Positions 1-9,921 of a stretch of DNA of 63,582 nt are shown here, in pieces. The translations under genes and the position numbers were made by a program. Location: contig JAICLJ010000006.1 in NCBI GenBank assembly GCA_025927575.1, forward strand, positions 1 to 63,582, given 5' to 3'. Each line of letters opens with the position of its first letter. Within the stretch, counting starts at the first letter, position 1. The notes under the pieces were generated by a model that ran no database searches, was not told the origin of the DNA, and saw only the letters and a list, made by a program, of their open reading frames with translations. The stretch is from Bryobacteraceae bacterium (lineage in GTDB: Bacteria; Acidobacteriota; Terriglobia; Bryobacterales; Bryobacteraceae).

Positions 1-894
1 GAATCCTTCCCCGTCCAGCGTAGTCCGCGTATTGTAGGCTTCGTTGAGTTGAAAGAGAGAGTCGTCAGTGCTCCAGGGCCAAATGCCGGCGTTGTAACTA
101 TGGGCCCGCCGATTGCAGTCGCGGGCTATATTGTTTTCGACCAGGGCACGGCTGGTCGCCCAGGGAACAATGCCATCACCGCCCACATCGTCCACGAAAT
201 TATCGCGAATGACAACATGCAAGCTGGGAAACCAGCGTGTTCGGCGAGCGTGGTAGCTCTGCGCCGCAATGCCCGAACGGTCAACGGATCGAACGATGTT
301 GCGCTCTATTCGCAGATCGTCGAACCGGCTGGGCACTTTGTCGCCCATTGTGCGAAAGATGATTCCGCCGTTGTCCTTGGCGTTGTCACCTTTCCCGTTG
401 ATGCCGTTAACATCGTGGATGTACAGTCCCGCAATCACGATGTGCCTTGCGGTGCCGAAGTTATCGAGAAAGATGTGGACGCCCCTTCGAACGGCACGCC
501 GTGGTCCATGGTCGGTGATTTCGAGGTCTCGAATCTCCACGTTTTGTATGTTGTACAGGCGAATGACGTCTTCGACCCGCCCCTCGCCATCGATCTTAGG
601 CCTCGGCCCCGCTCCGTAACGATCAACGACAAGCGGCGGGCCGTCTGAGCCGGATACCTTCAGGAGAAGCTGCCCTTTCCAAATCGAGCCGGCTCTAAAC
701 AGCACGTGATCGCCGGAGTGGAATGCCGTCGCGTTCACTTTTTCGAGGGTTCGCCAGGCATTTTCAGGCGATGTTCCGAGGCTGGCATCCTGGCCGCGAT
801 TGGAATCGATGTAATAAGTTGCACCAGACGCCAAGCCAGCGGCGCCGCTAAGCACAGCCAGAAGCCAAAAAGCGCCGTGCATTCGATACCCCAT
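1..894 (-). CDS. secreted right-handed parallel beta-helix protein (3' end outside window)
   Basis: An open frame of 298 codons runs from ATG at 894 to the left edge without a stop, so the C-terminus is missing. Residues 1-25 form a signal peptide (MGYRMHGAFWLLAVLSG, ending ASGA), and the mature part opens with TYYIDSNRGQD, the usual start of pectate-lyase-like beta-helix proteins. The rest has short strand-turn repeats rich in Asn, Asp, Ile and Val, such as LYNIQNVEIRDLEITD, VVIRDNFVDDVGGDGI and ALVENNIARDC, as in polysaccharide lyases and C5-epimerase-like proteins. An AGGAG lies about 10 nt before ATG 894, which favours it over the Met at 882. Probably extracellular or periplasmic polysaccharide processing; the substrate cannot be told. 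Confidence 0.8.
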   Translation of the reverse strand, partial: MGYRMHGAFWLLAVLSGAAGLASGATYYIDSNRGQDASLGTSPENAWRTLEKVNATAFHSGDHVLFRAGSIWKGQLLLKVSGSDGPPLVVDRYGAGPRPKIDGEGRVEDVIRLYNIQNVEIRDLEITDHGPRRAVRRGVHIFLDNFGTARHIVIAGLYIHDVNGINGKGDNAKDNGGIIFRTMGDKVPSRFDDLRIERNIVRSVDRSGIAAQSYHARRTRWFPSLHVVIRDNFVDDVGGDGIVPWATSRALVENNIARDCNRRAHSYNAGIWPWSTDDSLFQLNEAYNTRTTLDGEGF

Positions 895-1068
895 AGAACC
901 AGCTCTCCTATCCACAGATGTCAAGAAGTCACGTTACGCCATCATAGGACAGAGCTCATTTTGGGGTCGACTGCCCCGATTACCCGAGGGCAGCAGCAAG
1001 TGAGCGCGCTGGTGGAAGAGGGCGCTCGAGGTGTTCGTTTAGCCGCGGAGCGAGGTTGTACGCGCAAT

Positions 1069-1099
1069 GCGGCGGCCATTCCCCTGTGAAGGCCGCCGC
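1069..1099 (-). terminator. candidate hairpin after the methyltransferase gene
   Basis: A perfect 9-bp GC stem, GCGGCGGCC with GGCCGCCGC, encloses a 13-nt loop and lies 23 nt downstream of the methyltransferase stop on the minus strand. No T-tract follows, so intrinsic termination is doubtful. It may only stabilise the mRNA 3' end. Nothing else is visible in the gap 895-1121. Confidence 0.3.
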
Positions 1100-1121
1100 T
1101 CTCTTACCTTTGGCCGGCAAA

Positions 1122-2195
1122 TCAGGGTCGAGCTTCGTAAACGATATTGAAGGGAGTTTCCGTCGCTCGGCGAAAACGAGTGAACCCGGCCGAAGTTACA
1201 ACCTCCCGAATCCGCCTCTCGCCGGCTTGCGCGCCCAGGCACAGCCCGACTTCCTGCGATCGTGAGCAGGGCGTACACAACAGCGTTGAAAAAGAATAGT
1301 AGACTCGCCCCACAGGATTCAGATTGTCCTTCAACTGGTCATTGGCGAAAGGCTCAACGATCATCCACGTTCCGTCCTTGGACAAGGACTGCCGTACATG
1401 CGCCGCCGCCCCGATCGGGTCGCCCATGTCATGCAAGCAATCGAAGACGGCGACGAAGTCGTAGCCTTTGCCGGGGAAATTTTTGGCCGTTGACACGTCG
1501 AAGGTGACGCGGTCGGCGATACCGTTACGCGTGGCCGACTCGCGTGCCGCCTCAATGGACTTGTCGTGGTAGTCGAATCCGAAAAATCGAGAGTTGGGGA
1601 ATGCTTTGGTCATCAAGAGAGTTGAAGCCCCTTGCCCGCAGCCGACGTCGGCCACTCGCGCTCCGGCCTCCAGTTTCTCTTTGACATCGCTTAAGGCGGG
1701 AATCCATGAGCTTACAAGATTAGCCGTATAGCCCGGACGGAAAAACTTTTCACATCCATGAAACACGCCGTCAACATGTTCATGCCAACCCATGCCGGCG
1801 CCAGTGTGAAATGATTCCACGATGCGTGGAACCGCCGCAAGTGAGCCCAAAGCCAGTTCAAAAGCTCCTGGCAGATATGCTGGGCTATCTTCCGCCGCCA
1901 GCGTGAACGCTTGTTCTTCACTCAGGCTGAACTTATCGGCCTTCTCATCGTAGGTGACGTAGCCTCCCGCAGCTTGTGAAGCCAACCACTCGCGCAAATA
2001 GCGCTCATCGGTGTTCGTCTTAGCGGCAAGTTGTGCCGAGCTCATTGGCTCCCCAGCGAGGGCTTTGTAAAGTCCTAACTTCTCCCCGATAACAACCATG
2101 CCGGCATGAACGGCGGCGCCGAGGTCGGTCACGAACTGACCAAGAAAGGCGTTCAGCTTGTTTGTGTCAAGAGCTGGAATCAGTGCTGTACTCAT
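1122..2195 (-). CDS. class I SAM-dependent methyltransferase with N-terminal winged-helix
   Basis: 357 aa. The N-terminal ~100 residues contain a winged-helix dimerisation region (GLYKALAGEPMSSAQLAAKT, then DERYLREWLASQAAGGYVTYD) as in the Rv2258c-type and O-methyltransferase families. The Rossmann methyltransferase domain follows at about 170-300, with SAM motif I VADVGCGQG, the acidic loop FGFDYHD and a post-I VFDCLHDMGDP. A GAGGAG stands 10 nt before the ATG. The C-terminus (SAGFTRFRRATETPFNIVYEARP) closes a normal methyltransferase fold. The substrate is unknown; the family includes small-molecule O- or C-methyltransferases. Intracellular. No operon partner is evident. Confidence 0.85.
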   Translation of the reverse strand: MSTALIPALDTNKLNAFLGQFVTDLGAAVHAGMVVIGEKLGLYKALAGEPMSSAQLAAKTNTDERYLREWLASQAAGGYVTYDEKADKFSLSEEQAFTLAAEDSPAYLPGAFELALGSLAAVPRIVESFHTGAGMGWHEHVDGVFHGCEKFFRPGYTANLVSSWIPALSDVKEKLEAGARVADVGCGQGASTLLMTKAFPNSRFFGFDYHDKSIEAARESATRNGIADRVTFDVSTAKNFPGKGYDFVAVFDCLHDMGDPIGAAAHVRQSLSKDGTWMIVEPFANDQLKDNLNPVGRVYYSFSTLLCTPCSRSQEVGLCLGAQAGERRIREVVTSAGFTRFRRATETPFNIVYEARP

Positions 2196-2313
2196 TGAAT
2201 TTGTCTCCTCTGTAAATTAGTGCTCATTTTCCACCGTTGTGCTGTATAGCTTCTTCGACCCCGGCGAGCGGATCGAAGAAGCAGGCATTTGCGTTAACTA
2301 TCGCCGCGATTGA

Positions 2314-2958
2314 TTAAGGTGTGGTTTTGCCCACGAATGACTGGCACGAAACGTTGGGATGCCAGTTTACGAATGCGCCCTTGGGATTCTCTTTCCACGC
2401 CCAGACGTGCAGCGTGTAGAAGGCCGGGAGTCCAAAGCGATTGGGGCTCGGGAAGTAATGAAAAATTTGCCCCATAAGCTGCGGCGGAACGCCCGGATGC
2501 TTCGCATCCCACGCCTCGGCGAGCACCAGATAGTCTGCGCCGGTCAGTTTCAGCCTTCCGTTTCGCTGCGCCTCGTAAAGCACGATCTGGGGGCGCGTCG
2601 CGTCCACGATGCCTTCGCCCACCAGGGCGTCATTCACATAGTGAAGGCCCATTGCCCCAAAGTCGTCTCCGCTCACGCAACCGAATTTGAGGTAATACCC
2701 CTCGTGTTCGGCCGCCTTGACATTCTGGAAGCGTTCGGTCGAATCCCGGACGAGTTTAACAAGGGCGCCCTGCCTGCTCAGTTGATCCGGTGTCAGTTCT
2801 TCATTTTGCCCGGACATGGTGTGCGAGTCGCCATCTTGCGCCATGGCGCGAGTAGGACAAGCGTAAATCAGAGCGAGAGCAATCATCGCTGAATACCGCA
2901 ATTGCGTTGCGAATCGCCTGGCTTTGATGTTGATAGTGGGAAAGTGCGATTTATTCAT
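2314..2958 (-). CDS. small secreted protein of unknown function
   Basis: 214 aa with a long basic-hydrophobic N-terminus (residues about 15-41, ending TRAMAQ) that looks like a signal peptide. The mature part has two cysteines (KFGCVSG and NVSCQSF), which could form a disulfide, and an aromatic C-terminal section (MGQIFHYFPSPNRFGLPAFYTLHVWAWKEN pattern, residues about 165-195) with a conserved look. I know similar uncharacterised exported proteins in soil bacteria, but no function. Transcribed divergently from the regulator at 3228, with a 269-nt shared upstream region. Confidence that it is a gene is high; function unknown. Confidence 0.7.
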   Translation of the reverse strand: MNKSHFPTINIKARRFATQLRYSAMIALALIYACPTRAMAQDGDSHTMSGQNEELTPDQLSRQGALVKLVRDSTERFQNVKAAEHEGYYLKFGCVSGDDFGAMGLHYVNDALVGEGIVDATRPQIVLYEAQRNGRLKLTGADYLVLAEAWDAKHPGVPPQLMGQIFHYFPSPNRFGLPAFYTLHVWAWKENPKGAFVNWHPNVSCQSFVGKTTP

Positions 2959-3227
2959 GGGAACTCCTTTGCGGATTGGTACTCATCTTTCCATCGCGTT
3001 ATGGCTGCCGGTCCCGGTGGCCGCCCGCATTCTGCTAGAATCCGCTCAGTAGAGAGCGGTTCATCGCAGGGGTTGCCATTGAAAAATGTATGGCAGTGGA
3101 GCGCTGAGTCCTCACCTAGCAATTGAAAAGTAACACCCATCAGCGTGTGAAGTAACGAAAGAACGCCAAAGAAAAACCAAACGTAAAAATCAGCAAGCTG
3201 CTTCACATTTGGTGAACCGGAGCGCAC

Positions 3228-5792
3228 TTGGATACGAGGCACTTAACCTACGAATTCGGGGAGTTCACGCTTGATCTAGTGAGCGGGTGTCTGCTTAAGG
3301 CGGGAGTTGAAATCAAGCTTCGCCCCAAGGTGCATGAAACTCTCAGGTACTTTGTGGAACACGCCGGCCAGCTGGTCAGCAAAGCGGAATTGATGCAAGC
3401 TGTCTGGCCCGATTCCTTTGTTACTGACGATTCGCTGGTGCAGTGCACGCTCGAATTGCGTAGGGCTCTGGATGATCGCAGCCAGCAGTTGTTTAAGACG
3501 GTGCCCCGGCGCGGTTACCTGTTCACTGCTGAAGTGATCCAACGCGCAGCGAACCCGGGACTCTTCTCGAGTGATCCCGTCGACTTATCCGGCCATAGTG
3601 AGTTCTCGTCGGAGAAGGCTTTAAGGAAGCGGCACGATCTGCCAAGCCCGCGTACTTCGCTTATCGGACGGGAACGAGAATTGGCAGAAATCACGGAGCT
3701 GCTGCTCCGGAGCGATGTTCGGCTTTTGAGCCTCACTGGTCCCGGAGGTGCTGGGAAAACCCGGCTAGCGCTCGCTGTTGCAGCGGCGATTGCGGACCGG
3801 TTCACGGCGGGCGTCCAATTTGTCAGTTTGGCTTCAATCACGCATGCAGACCTGGTGGCAAACGCTCTCGCCGATGCGCTCGACATCCAGCGAGTCGCCA
3901 ACCGCACCATACCACAACTCATCAGCGATCAGCTGCAGAACCCGGGACCATTTTTGCTCGTGCTGGACAACTTCGAACAGGTTCTCCCGGCCGCGACCGT
4001 GGTGGCCGAAACACTAGAGGCCTGTTCATCTCTCAAGATCCTGGTTACCAGCCGGTCGTGCTTGCGTATCTATGGTGAACAGGAATTCCCCGTAACGGCA
4101 CTTGCGCCGAATTCCGCCGTCGAATTGTTTGAGCAACGCGCCGCAGCCGTCTGGCCCGATTTCGCCATTACCGTAGAAAACGCACCCGCGGTTCAGGAAA
4201 TCTGTTTGCGGCTGGACGGACTGCCGTTGGCAATCGAACTGGCGGCCGCCCGAACGAAGGTGCTGTCGCCGACGGCCATTCTGAATAGGCTCCAAAGTCG
4301 TCTGCAATTACTAACCGGTGGCGCGCTTGATCTGCCAGAACGGCAACAAACGCTGCGCAAAACGATTGATTGGAGTCACGGCCTTTTGAATGAGGCTGAG
4401 GCGAAGCTGTTTCGCCGGCTTTCCGTGTTTGTCGGCGGATGCACTTTGGAGGCGGCGGAAGCGGTCTGCGACACCCGTCGCGACCTCGGTATCGATCTAT
4501 TTGAAGGGCTGTCATCCCTGGTGGATAGGAATTTGGTTTACCGCGTGGACCGGTCGGAGGCTGATTCTCGTTTCGCGATGTTGGAAACAATTCGCGAGTA
4601 CGCCGTCGAACGCCTCACCGATAGCGGCGAGCATGTTGAGACACGGCGGGCACATGCGGCGTACTGTCTCGTCCTGGCGGAGGAAGGCAACCCCGAGCTG
4701 AGCTCCGCCGATCGGGCTCGCTGGCTGACGCGATGCGACATCGAGATCGAAAACTTCCGGATGGCTCTCGACTGGCTGTTTCAGACTCCGGATCTGAACT
4801 GGGGCTTGCGTCTATGTATGGCTCTGTTTAGATTCTGGGACATGCGCGAACACTTGACCGAGGGCCGTACCCGGCTCGAAACTGTTCTGCGCCTGGCGGG
4901 TGCTGAGTGTTCAAAAGAAACTGCCAAGGTGTCACATTTTATCGGCGCTTTAGCCACGGCTCAGGGCGATTATCCGGCTGGCGAAAATTTCCTGCAACAG
5001 GGTCTGTCCTTTTACGAAGAATTGGGTGATGCCCCGGGTATCGCGGTGTCTTTGAATGCCTTAGGGGTATCGGCGGGAGATCGGGGCGACTACTCCGCGG
5101 CGCAGAGCCATTTAGAGCAAAGCCTCGCGTGTTGGCGTATGCTGTCCGATCGGTTGGCAATCGCGCGCTGTCTTCACAATCTGGCCAATGTCGTAAAGGT
5201 TCGCGGCGACTATCCACGCGCACAATGGGCTCTGCGTGAAGCGGCGGAGATTTTCGAGCAGCTTGGTGACCGCACCGGTAGCGCCTGGTCTATTAACCAG
5301 CAGGGCGATATAGCGCGTGCACAAGGCGACATGGCCGCCGCGCGGGCACTGTATCAACGCGCGCTTTCAGCTTTCCGGGAAGCCGGAGATCCGTGGGGTT
5401 CCGCGCGCTCCCTGACAGACTTGGCCTACATTGACTGTGCGCAGGGCGACCATTCAGCCGCACAGGCGGCGTGCCGTGAAGCTCTCGAAATCTTTACGGG
5501 CTTGTGGCACCGGCGCGGCATCGCGCGAGCACTGGAAGGTTCCGCCTGTCTCGCGCTGGCGCAAGGACACGCCGAAAGCTCGCTCAAGCTCGCTGCCGCC
5601 TCAACCCACTTACGGCGGTCGATCGGCGCTCCCTTGCACCAAACAGAACAATTTCGACTCGATCAAACGCTGCTACACGCCTGGAAATCGCTCAGCGACG
5701 ACGAGGGAAAGCGCGCGTGGGCCGAAGGTTTTGCGATGAATCTGGAAGCCGCTATCCAATACTCACTCGCGGAGTTAGGGGCTGCTATTTGA
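3228..5792 (+). CDS. winged-helix transcriptional regulator with STAND ATPase and TPR domains
   Basis: 854 aa. Residues about 5-105 are an OmpR/CadC-type DNA-binding winged helix ([30 protein letters not shown], ending [12 protein letters not shown]). Residues about 140-420 are an NB-ARC/STAND NTPase: Walker A GPGGAGKT at 171-178, Walker [10 protein letters not shown] near 243-251, then LVTSR and [12 protein letters not shown] motifs. From about 575 to 800 several TPR-like units repeat (A-x-QGDY-x-AA-x-x-x-x-x-AL). An in-frame TGA lies just upstream and TTG at 3228 is the only start that keeps the winged helix whole; CGGAG precedes it. Likely a signal-gated activator in which the TPR sensor controls ATP-dependent oligomerisation. 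No phosphoacceptor domain is present. The target may include the divergent secreted-protein gene. Confidence 0.88.
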   Translation: MDTRHLTYEFGEFTLDLVSGCLLKAGVEIKLRPKVHETLRYFVEHAGQLVSKAELMQAVWPDSFVTDDSLVQCTLELRRALDDRSQQLFKTVPRRGYLFTAEVIQRAANPGLFSSDPVDLSGHSEFSSEKALRKRHDLPSPRTSLIGRERELAEITELLLRSDVRLLSLTGPGGAGKTRLALAVAAAIADRFTAGVQFVSLASITHADLVANALADALDIQRVANRTIPQLISDQLQNPGPFLLVLDNFEQVLPAATVVAETLEACSSLKILVTSRSCLRIYGEQEFPVTALAPNSAVELFEQRAAAVWPDFAITVENAPAVQEICLRLDGLPLAIELAAARTKVLSPTAILNRLQSRLQLLTGGALDLPERQQTLRKTIDWSHGLLNEAEAKLFRRLSVFVGGCTLEAAEAVCDTRRDLGIDLFEGLSSLVDRNLVYRVDRSEADSRFAMLETIREYAVERLTDSGEHVETRRAHAAYCLVLAEEGNPELSSADRARWLTRCDIEIENFRMALDWLFQTPDLNWGLRLCMALFRFWDMREHLTEGRTRLETVLRLAGAECSKETAKVSHFIGALATAQGDYPAGENFLQQGLSFYEELGDAPGIAVSLNALGVSAGDRGDYSAAQSHLEQSLACWRMLSDRLAIARCLHNLANVVKVRGDYPRAQWALREAAEIFEQLGDRTGSAWSINQQGDIARAQGDMAAARALYQRALSAFREAGDPWGSARSLTDLAYIDCAQGDHSAAQAACREALEIFTGLWHRRGIARALEGSACLALAQGHAESSLKLAAASTHLRRSIGAPLHQTEQFRLDQTLLHAWKSLSDDEGKRAWAEGFAMNLEAAIQYSLAELGAAI

Positions 5793-6066
5793 GGTTAGTA
5801 GGATCAATGAGGCGGCGCACTGCCGCAACACGATCGGCTGGAATGCCTACCCTGCGGGCGTGCTCCCTGATACTTTCTTCGTCTGGCGCCAGGTAGACAC
5901 AGTAGAGCTTGTCTTCGGTGACGTAGCTGTGGAGCCACTGAATCCGATGCCCCATTTCCTTCAACACCTCAACCGACCGCAGTGAGACCTCCCGGATCTG
6001 GGTTTCTGACAGTGTGCCGGCGCCCGGGATCTCACGTTCGATCAGGAATTGGGGCACAATGCTCAA
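5785..6066 (-). CDS. DUF4242 family small protein
   Basis: 93 aa, convergent with the STAND regulator and overlapping its last 8 nt. The sequence [15 protein letters not shown], then [20 protein letters not shown] and [18 protein letters not shown] matches the DUF4242 (SCO4226-like, ferredoxin-like alpha+beta) family, some members of which bind nickel. No signal peptide, so cytoplasmic. The pattern of a full-length domain with nothing added suggests an intact gene. Function is not established. Confidence 0.8.
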   Translation of the reverse strand: MSIVPQFLIEREIPGAGTLSETQIREVSLRSVEVLKEMGHRIQWLHSYVTEDKLYCVYLAPDEESIREHARRVGIPADRVAAVRRLIDPTNLK

Positions 6067-6193
6067 ACTCTAGCACCAATGGCAGTCGGGCCGCATCGGT
6101 GTTCGGATTTCTACACCAGAAGAATCACGGCCCCTAATTTTCATATCGTAGTGAAGCGATAGCTCGTAATGCGAAACTAGGGGTAGAATCCCC

Positions 6194-8821
6194 ATGACAG
6201 GAAATGAGATACGGGCGAAGTTTCTCGATTACTTCGCCGGCCAGGGTCATCGCACCGTTCGTAGTTCCTCGCTGGCGCCTGCCAACGATCCCACACTCTT
6301 GTTTACTAACGCAGGCATGAACCAGTTCAAGGAAGTCTTTCTCGGACTGGAGAAGCGCGACTATTCGCGGGCCACCAGTTGCCAAAAGTGCGTTCGCGCG
6401 GGCGGCAAGCACAACGACCTCGAAAACGTGGGCTATACGCGCCGCCACCACACATTTTTCGAGATGCTCGGCAATTTCTCATTCGGCGACTACTTCAAGA
6501 AAAAAGCCATTGCTTATGCCTGGGAGTTGGTCACGAGTCCAAATTGGTACGGCATCCCGAAGGACAAACTCTACGTAACCATTTTTCGCGAGGACGACGA
6601 CGCCGAAAAGCTGTGGCACACAGTCGCGGGCATCTCAAAGGATCGTATCTTCCGTCTCGACGAGGCCGATAACTTCTGGCAAATGGGCGAGACGGGACCT
6701 TGCGGCCCGTGTTCTGAAATTCATTACGATCTTGGTCCGGAGGCCGCTGAGCCCGGCCGCAAGCACGAACAGTTTCCCTCGGATGGGGGCGGCCGCTTCG
6801 TCGAGATCTGGAATCTCGTGTTCATGCAGTTCGACCGCACCGCGGATGGCAAGATGACGCCTTTGCCTCATCCTTCGATTGATACGGGCATGGGCCTGGA
6901 GCGCATCGCCGCCGTCCTTCAGGGGAAATTGTCGAATTACGATATCGATCTCGTCCGGCCAATTATCGACCGCACCGGAGACTTGTTGAACATAGAGTAT
7001 GGTGCTGATGCGAAGAAGGACGTGGTTTTGCGCATTAACGCCGATCACGCCCGGGCCACGGAGTTTCTGATCCACGACGGCATTCTGCCGGCGAACGAAG
7101 GCCGCGGCTATGTGCTTCGTAAAATTATGCGGCGCGCGATGCGCAATGCGCGTCTCGCCGGCGAAACCGAGCCGTATCTGTACAAGCTGACGGCCTTCGT
7201 TGCAGAGCTGATGAAGCCTGCCTACCCGGAACTGACGGAGAGCGTCGAGCGTGTCGCGCGGGTTGTGCGAGACGAAGAGAATCGCTACGCCGCTACGTTC
7301 CAGGTTGCTGAGCGATTCTTTCACGACGAGGCGAAATCCGCCGTCGATGGCGTGCTGCCGGGCGCAGCGGCCTTTAAACTCTACGACACCTACGGCCTGG
7401 CGCTCGACGAGCAGGACGACATGGCTCGCGAGTTCGGTCTGAGCATCGATCGCGAAGGTTTCACCACCGAGATGGAGAAACAGCGGGCGCGCGCTCGCGC
7501 CAGTTGGAGAGGCGCCGACAAGGCGCAGATCGCTGAAGTTTATAAGGACGTGCCACCCGCGGAATTTGTACGGGACACATGGGAAGCCCCAGTCGAAGTG
7601 TCGCGTCTGATCGCCAGTTCGAAGGAACCGGTTTCGGAAGTGTTCGAGGGGCAAGCCGAAGTGGTTTTCCCGAAGACGCCGTTTTACGCGGAATCGGGCG
7701 GCCAGGTAGGCGACACCGGGGTGCTGCTCGATGCTGAAACGCGCGAAGACGTGGCGATTGTGGAGGGAGTCTACCGGCCGAAGCCGGGAACAACTGTTCA
7801 TAAAATCCGTGTGCTGCGGCCTATCCAGGTCGGGCAAAAGCTCATCGGGCACGTCGACCGGCCGCTGCGAGGCGCCACCATGCGCAATCACACAGCAACC
7901 CACCTCCTGCATGCCGCTCTCCGCCAGGTGCTGGGCACGCATGTGAAGCAGGCCGGCAGCGTCGTTGAGCCGAACAGGCTGCGCTTCGATTTCACGCATT
8001 ATGCCGCGATGACGCAAGATGAACTGCTTGAAGTGGAACGCCTGGTAAACGAGCAGATTCTGGCGAACACCGCCGTGCATACGGATGTGATGGAACTCGA
8101 ACAGGCCTTACAAACGGGCGCGATGGCGTTGTTTGGCGAGAAGTACGGCGAACAAGTGCGTGTCGTGCAAATCCCCGGTTTCAGCAGAGAGCTGTGCGGA
8201 GGCACGCACGTGAACCGCACCGGCGACATCGGTCTGTTTAAAGTGATTTACGAAGGCAGCATTTCGGCAGGCGTCCGAAGGATTGAGGCCGTGACGGGTA
8301 CCGGCGCGCTCGAACGTTTTCAGCAGACATCGGCATCCTTGCAGAAAGCGGGCCAGTTGCTCCATGCGACGGATACGACTGTCCTCGAACACGTCGAAAA
8401 AATGCTGGAGCAACAGAAGTTACTCGAAAAGCAGCTTGAACTTATAAAGAACAAAGTTGCGCAGTCGCAGACTGAGCATCTCCAAGGCAGATCGTTGAAC
8501 GGCGCGACGATATTGGCGCACAGGGTTGACGACATGGATCGCGCTCAGTTGCGGACGCTTGCCGATTCGCTGCGGAATAAGTGGCGGAGCGCCGTGATTG
8601 TTCTCGCATCGGTAACCGACTCCGATATCGCAATTGTCTCGGCGGTCAGCAAGGATCTGACTAAAAAAGTGCAGGCTGGCCGGCTGGTGGGCGAGGTAGC
8701 GAAACAGGTTGGCGGAAAAGGCGGCGGGCGGCCCGATATGGCCGAAGGCGCTGGCAAAGACGCGGCATCCTTGCCCAAAGCGCTTGAGAGTGTATACGAC
8801 ACCGTGGCGGCCTTACTCTAG
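6194..8821 (+). CDS. alaS: alanyl-tRNA synthetase
   Basis: 875 aa, normal length. It charges tRNA-Ala and edits mischarged Ser/Gly. The class II aminoacylation core opens with RAKFLDYFAGQGHRTVRSSSL and PTLLFTNAGMNQFK, and has the GMGLERIAAVLQGK motif 3. The editing domain shows the zinc-ligand pairs HTATHLLHA (about 566-570) and CGGTHV (about 667-671). The C-Ala domain ends in a glycine-rich segment (GGKGGGRPDMAEGAG). The start follows a GGGG-containing leader. Followed 39 nt later, in the same direction, by the ypdA-like gene. Confidence 0.98.
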   Translation: MTGNEIRAKFLDYFAGQGHRTVRSSSLAPANDPTLLFTNAGMNQFKEVFLGLEKRDYSRATSCQKCVRAGGKHNDLENVGYTRRHHTFFEMLGNFSFGDYFKKKAIAYAWELVTSPNWYGIPKDKLYVTIFREDDDAEKLWHTVAGISKDRIFRLDEADNFWQMGETGPCGPCSEIHYDLGPEAAEPGRKHEQFPSDGGGRFVEIWNLVFMQFDRTADGKMTPLPHPSIDTGMGLERIAAVLQGKLSNYDIDLVRPIIDRTGDLLNIEYGADAKKDVVLRINADHARATEFLIHDGILPANEGRGYVLRKIMRRAMRNARLAGETEPYLYKLTAFVAELMKPAYPELTESVERVARVVRDEENRYAATFQVAERFFHDEAKSAVDGVLPGAAAFKLYDTYGLALDEQDDMAREFGLSIDREGFTTEMEKQRARARASWRGADKAQIAEVYKDVPPAEFVRDTWEAPVEVSRLIASSKEPVSEVFEGQAEVVFPKTPFYAESGGQVGDTGVLLDAETREDVAIVEGVYRPKPGTTVHKIRVLRPIQVGQKLIGHVDRPLRGATMRNHTATHLLHAALRQVLGTHVKQAGSVVEPNRLRFDFTHYAAMTQDELLEVERLVNEQILANTAVHTDVMELEQALQTGAMALFGEKYGEQVRVVQIPGFSRELCGGTHVNRTGDIGLFKVIYEGSISAGVRRIEAVTGTGALERFQQTSASLQKAGQLLHATDTTVLEHVEKMLEQQKLLEKQLELIKNKVAQSQTEHLQGRSLNGATILAHRVDDMDRAQLRTLADSLRNKWRSAVIVLASVTDSDIAIVSAVSKDLTKKVQAGRLVGEVAKQVGGKGGGRPDMAEGAGKDAASLPKALESVYDTVAALL

Positions 8822-8860
8822 GCCGGACTTCGTCTGTTTGTTTTTGAAAGGAGCGGATAC

Positions 8861-9859
8861 ATGGAGCAGTTCGATGTAGCGATTGTAGGGGCGGGGCCGA
8901 CGGGTCTTGCCTGTGGCATCGAGCTGAAGCGGCGAGGAATTTCGAACGTTTTATTTGACAAGGGATGCGTCACGAACTCGCTCTATCACTACCCGACGAA
9001 TCTGGTTTTTTTCACCACGCCTGAACTGCTCGAAATTGGCGATATCCCGATGACTTCGCTTAACGAGAAGCCGGGACGCACGGAAGGACTCAAATACTAT
9101 CGCCGGGTGGCCGAGCACTACGGTCTTGACATTCGCCAGTATGAACGGGTGCTCGGCATCGACGGCGATGATGGCGATTTCACGGTGCGCACTGAAACGA
9201 TGCGCGCCGATTTCAATTGCTATCGCGCAAAGAAGATTATTCTTGCCACGGGGTATTACGATATTCCCAACTATCTCGACGTTCCGGGCGAGGATCTGCC
9301 GAAAGTAATCCACTATTATCGAGAAGCGCATCCCTATTACAACCACGATGTTCTAATTGTGGGCGCGAAGAACTCTGCGGCTATTGGAGCACTGGAATTA
9401 TTCTGGACAGGCGCGCGTGTAACGCTCGTTCACCGCGGCGCGGGCATCTCGCACAGCGTGAAATACTGGATCAAGCCGAACATCGAGAATCGCATTAAGA
9501 ACGGCGAGATCAAGGCGTACTTTCACAGCCAGGTGAAGGAGATTCGCCCCTATGACGTGGTGCTCGATACGCCCGATGGCGAAGTCGTGATTAAAAATGA
9601 CTTCGTGTTCGCCATGATCGGTTATCGCCCCGATTTCGAATTCATGGCGAAGCACGGGATTCGTCTCGACCACTCCACAAACAAGCCCATCACCAATCCC
9701 GACACGCTGGAAAGCGAACGGAAAGGCATGTACCTGGCGGGAGTGATCGTTGCCGGGACCCACACGAATGAGATCTTCATCGAGAACGGGCGCTTTCACG
9801 GCAAGCTGATCGCAGAAGCAATCGAAAAGGCAATTCAGTATCATCCGGCGATGACGTGA
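8861..9859 (+). CDS. ypdA: YpdA-type FAD-dependent disulfide reductase (putative bacillithiol disulfide reductase)
   Basis: 332 aa. A pyridine-nucleotide disulfide oxidoreductase-like fold without the usual CxxC: FAD site VAIVGAGPTGLACG at residues 6-19, then the YpdA signature NSLYHYPTNLVFFTTPELLEIG, a second nucleotide-binding site VLIVGAKNSAAIGALEL near 164-180, and a C-terminal AGVIVAGTHTNEIFIENGR FAD-contact segment. YpdA (Bdr) reduces bacillithiol disulfide with NADPH in Firmicutes; Acidobacteriota also carry it. GAAAGGAG is placed 8 nt before the ATG. Cytoplasmic thiol redox role inferred from family. Confidence 0.88.
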   Translation: MEQFDVAIVGAGPTGLACGIELKRRGISNVLFDKGCVTNSLYHYPTNLVFFTTPELLEIGDIPMTSLNEKPGRTEGLKYYRRVAEHYGLDIRQYERVLGIDGDDGDFTVRTETMRADFNCYRAKKIILATGYYDIPNYLDVPGEDLPKVIHYYREAHPYYNHDVLIVGAKNSAAIGALELFWTGARVTLVHRGAGISHSVKYWIKPNIENRIKNGEIKAYFHSQVKEIRPYDVVLDTPDGEVVIKNDFVFAMIGYRPDFEFMAKHGIRLDHSTNKPITNPDTLESERKGMYLAGVIVAGTHTNEIFIENGRFHGKLIAEAIEKAIQYHPAMT

Positions 9860-9921
9860 TAACAATCCGGCACAGTGGCGTCGATGCCCAGCATATTTGA
9901 ACAACCGCGATGGGACCAGGG

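Noticed and set aside
2955-3242. 95-residue minus-strand frame before the STAND regulator
   Set aside because: Overlaps the start of the regulator on the other strand, has no ribosome site and no recognisable motif; this is better seen as the divergent promoter region.
6635-8080. 481-codon minus-strand frame inside alaS
   Set aside because: Entirely antisense to a full-length alaS; GC-rich third positions open the opposite frame.
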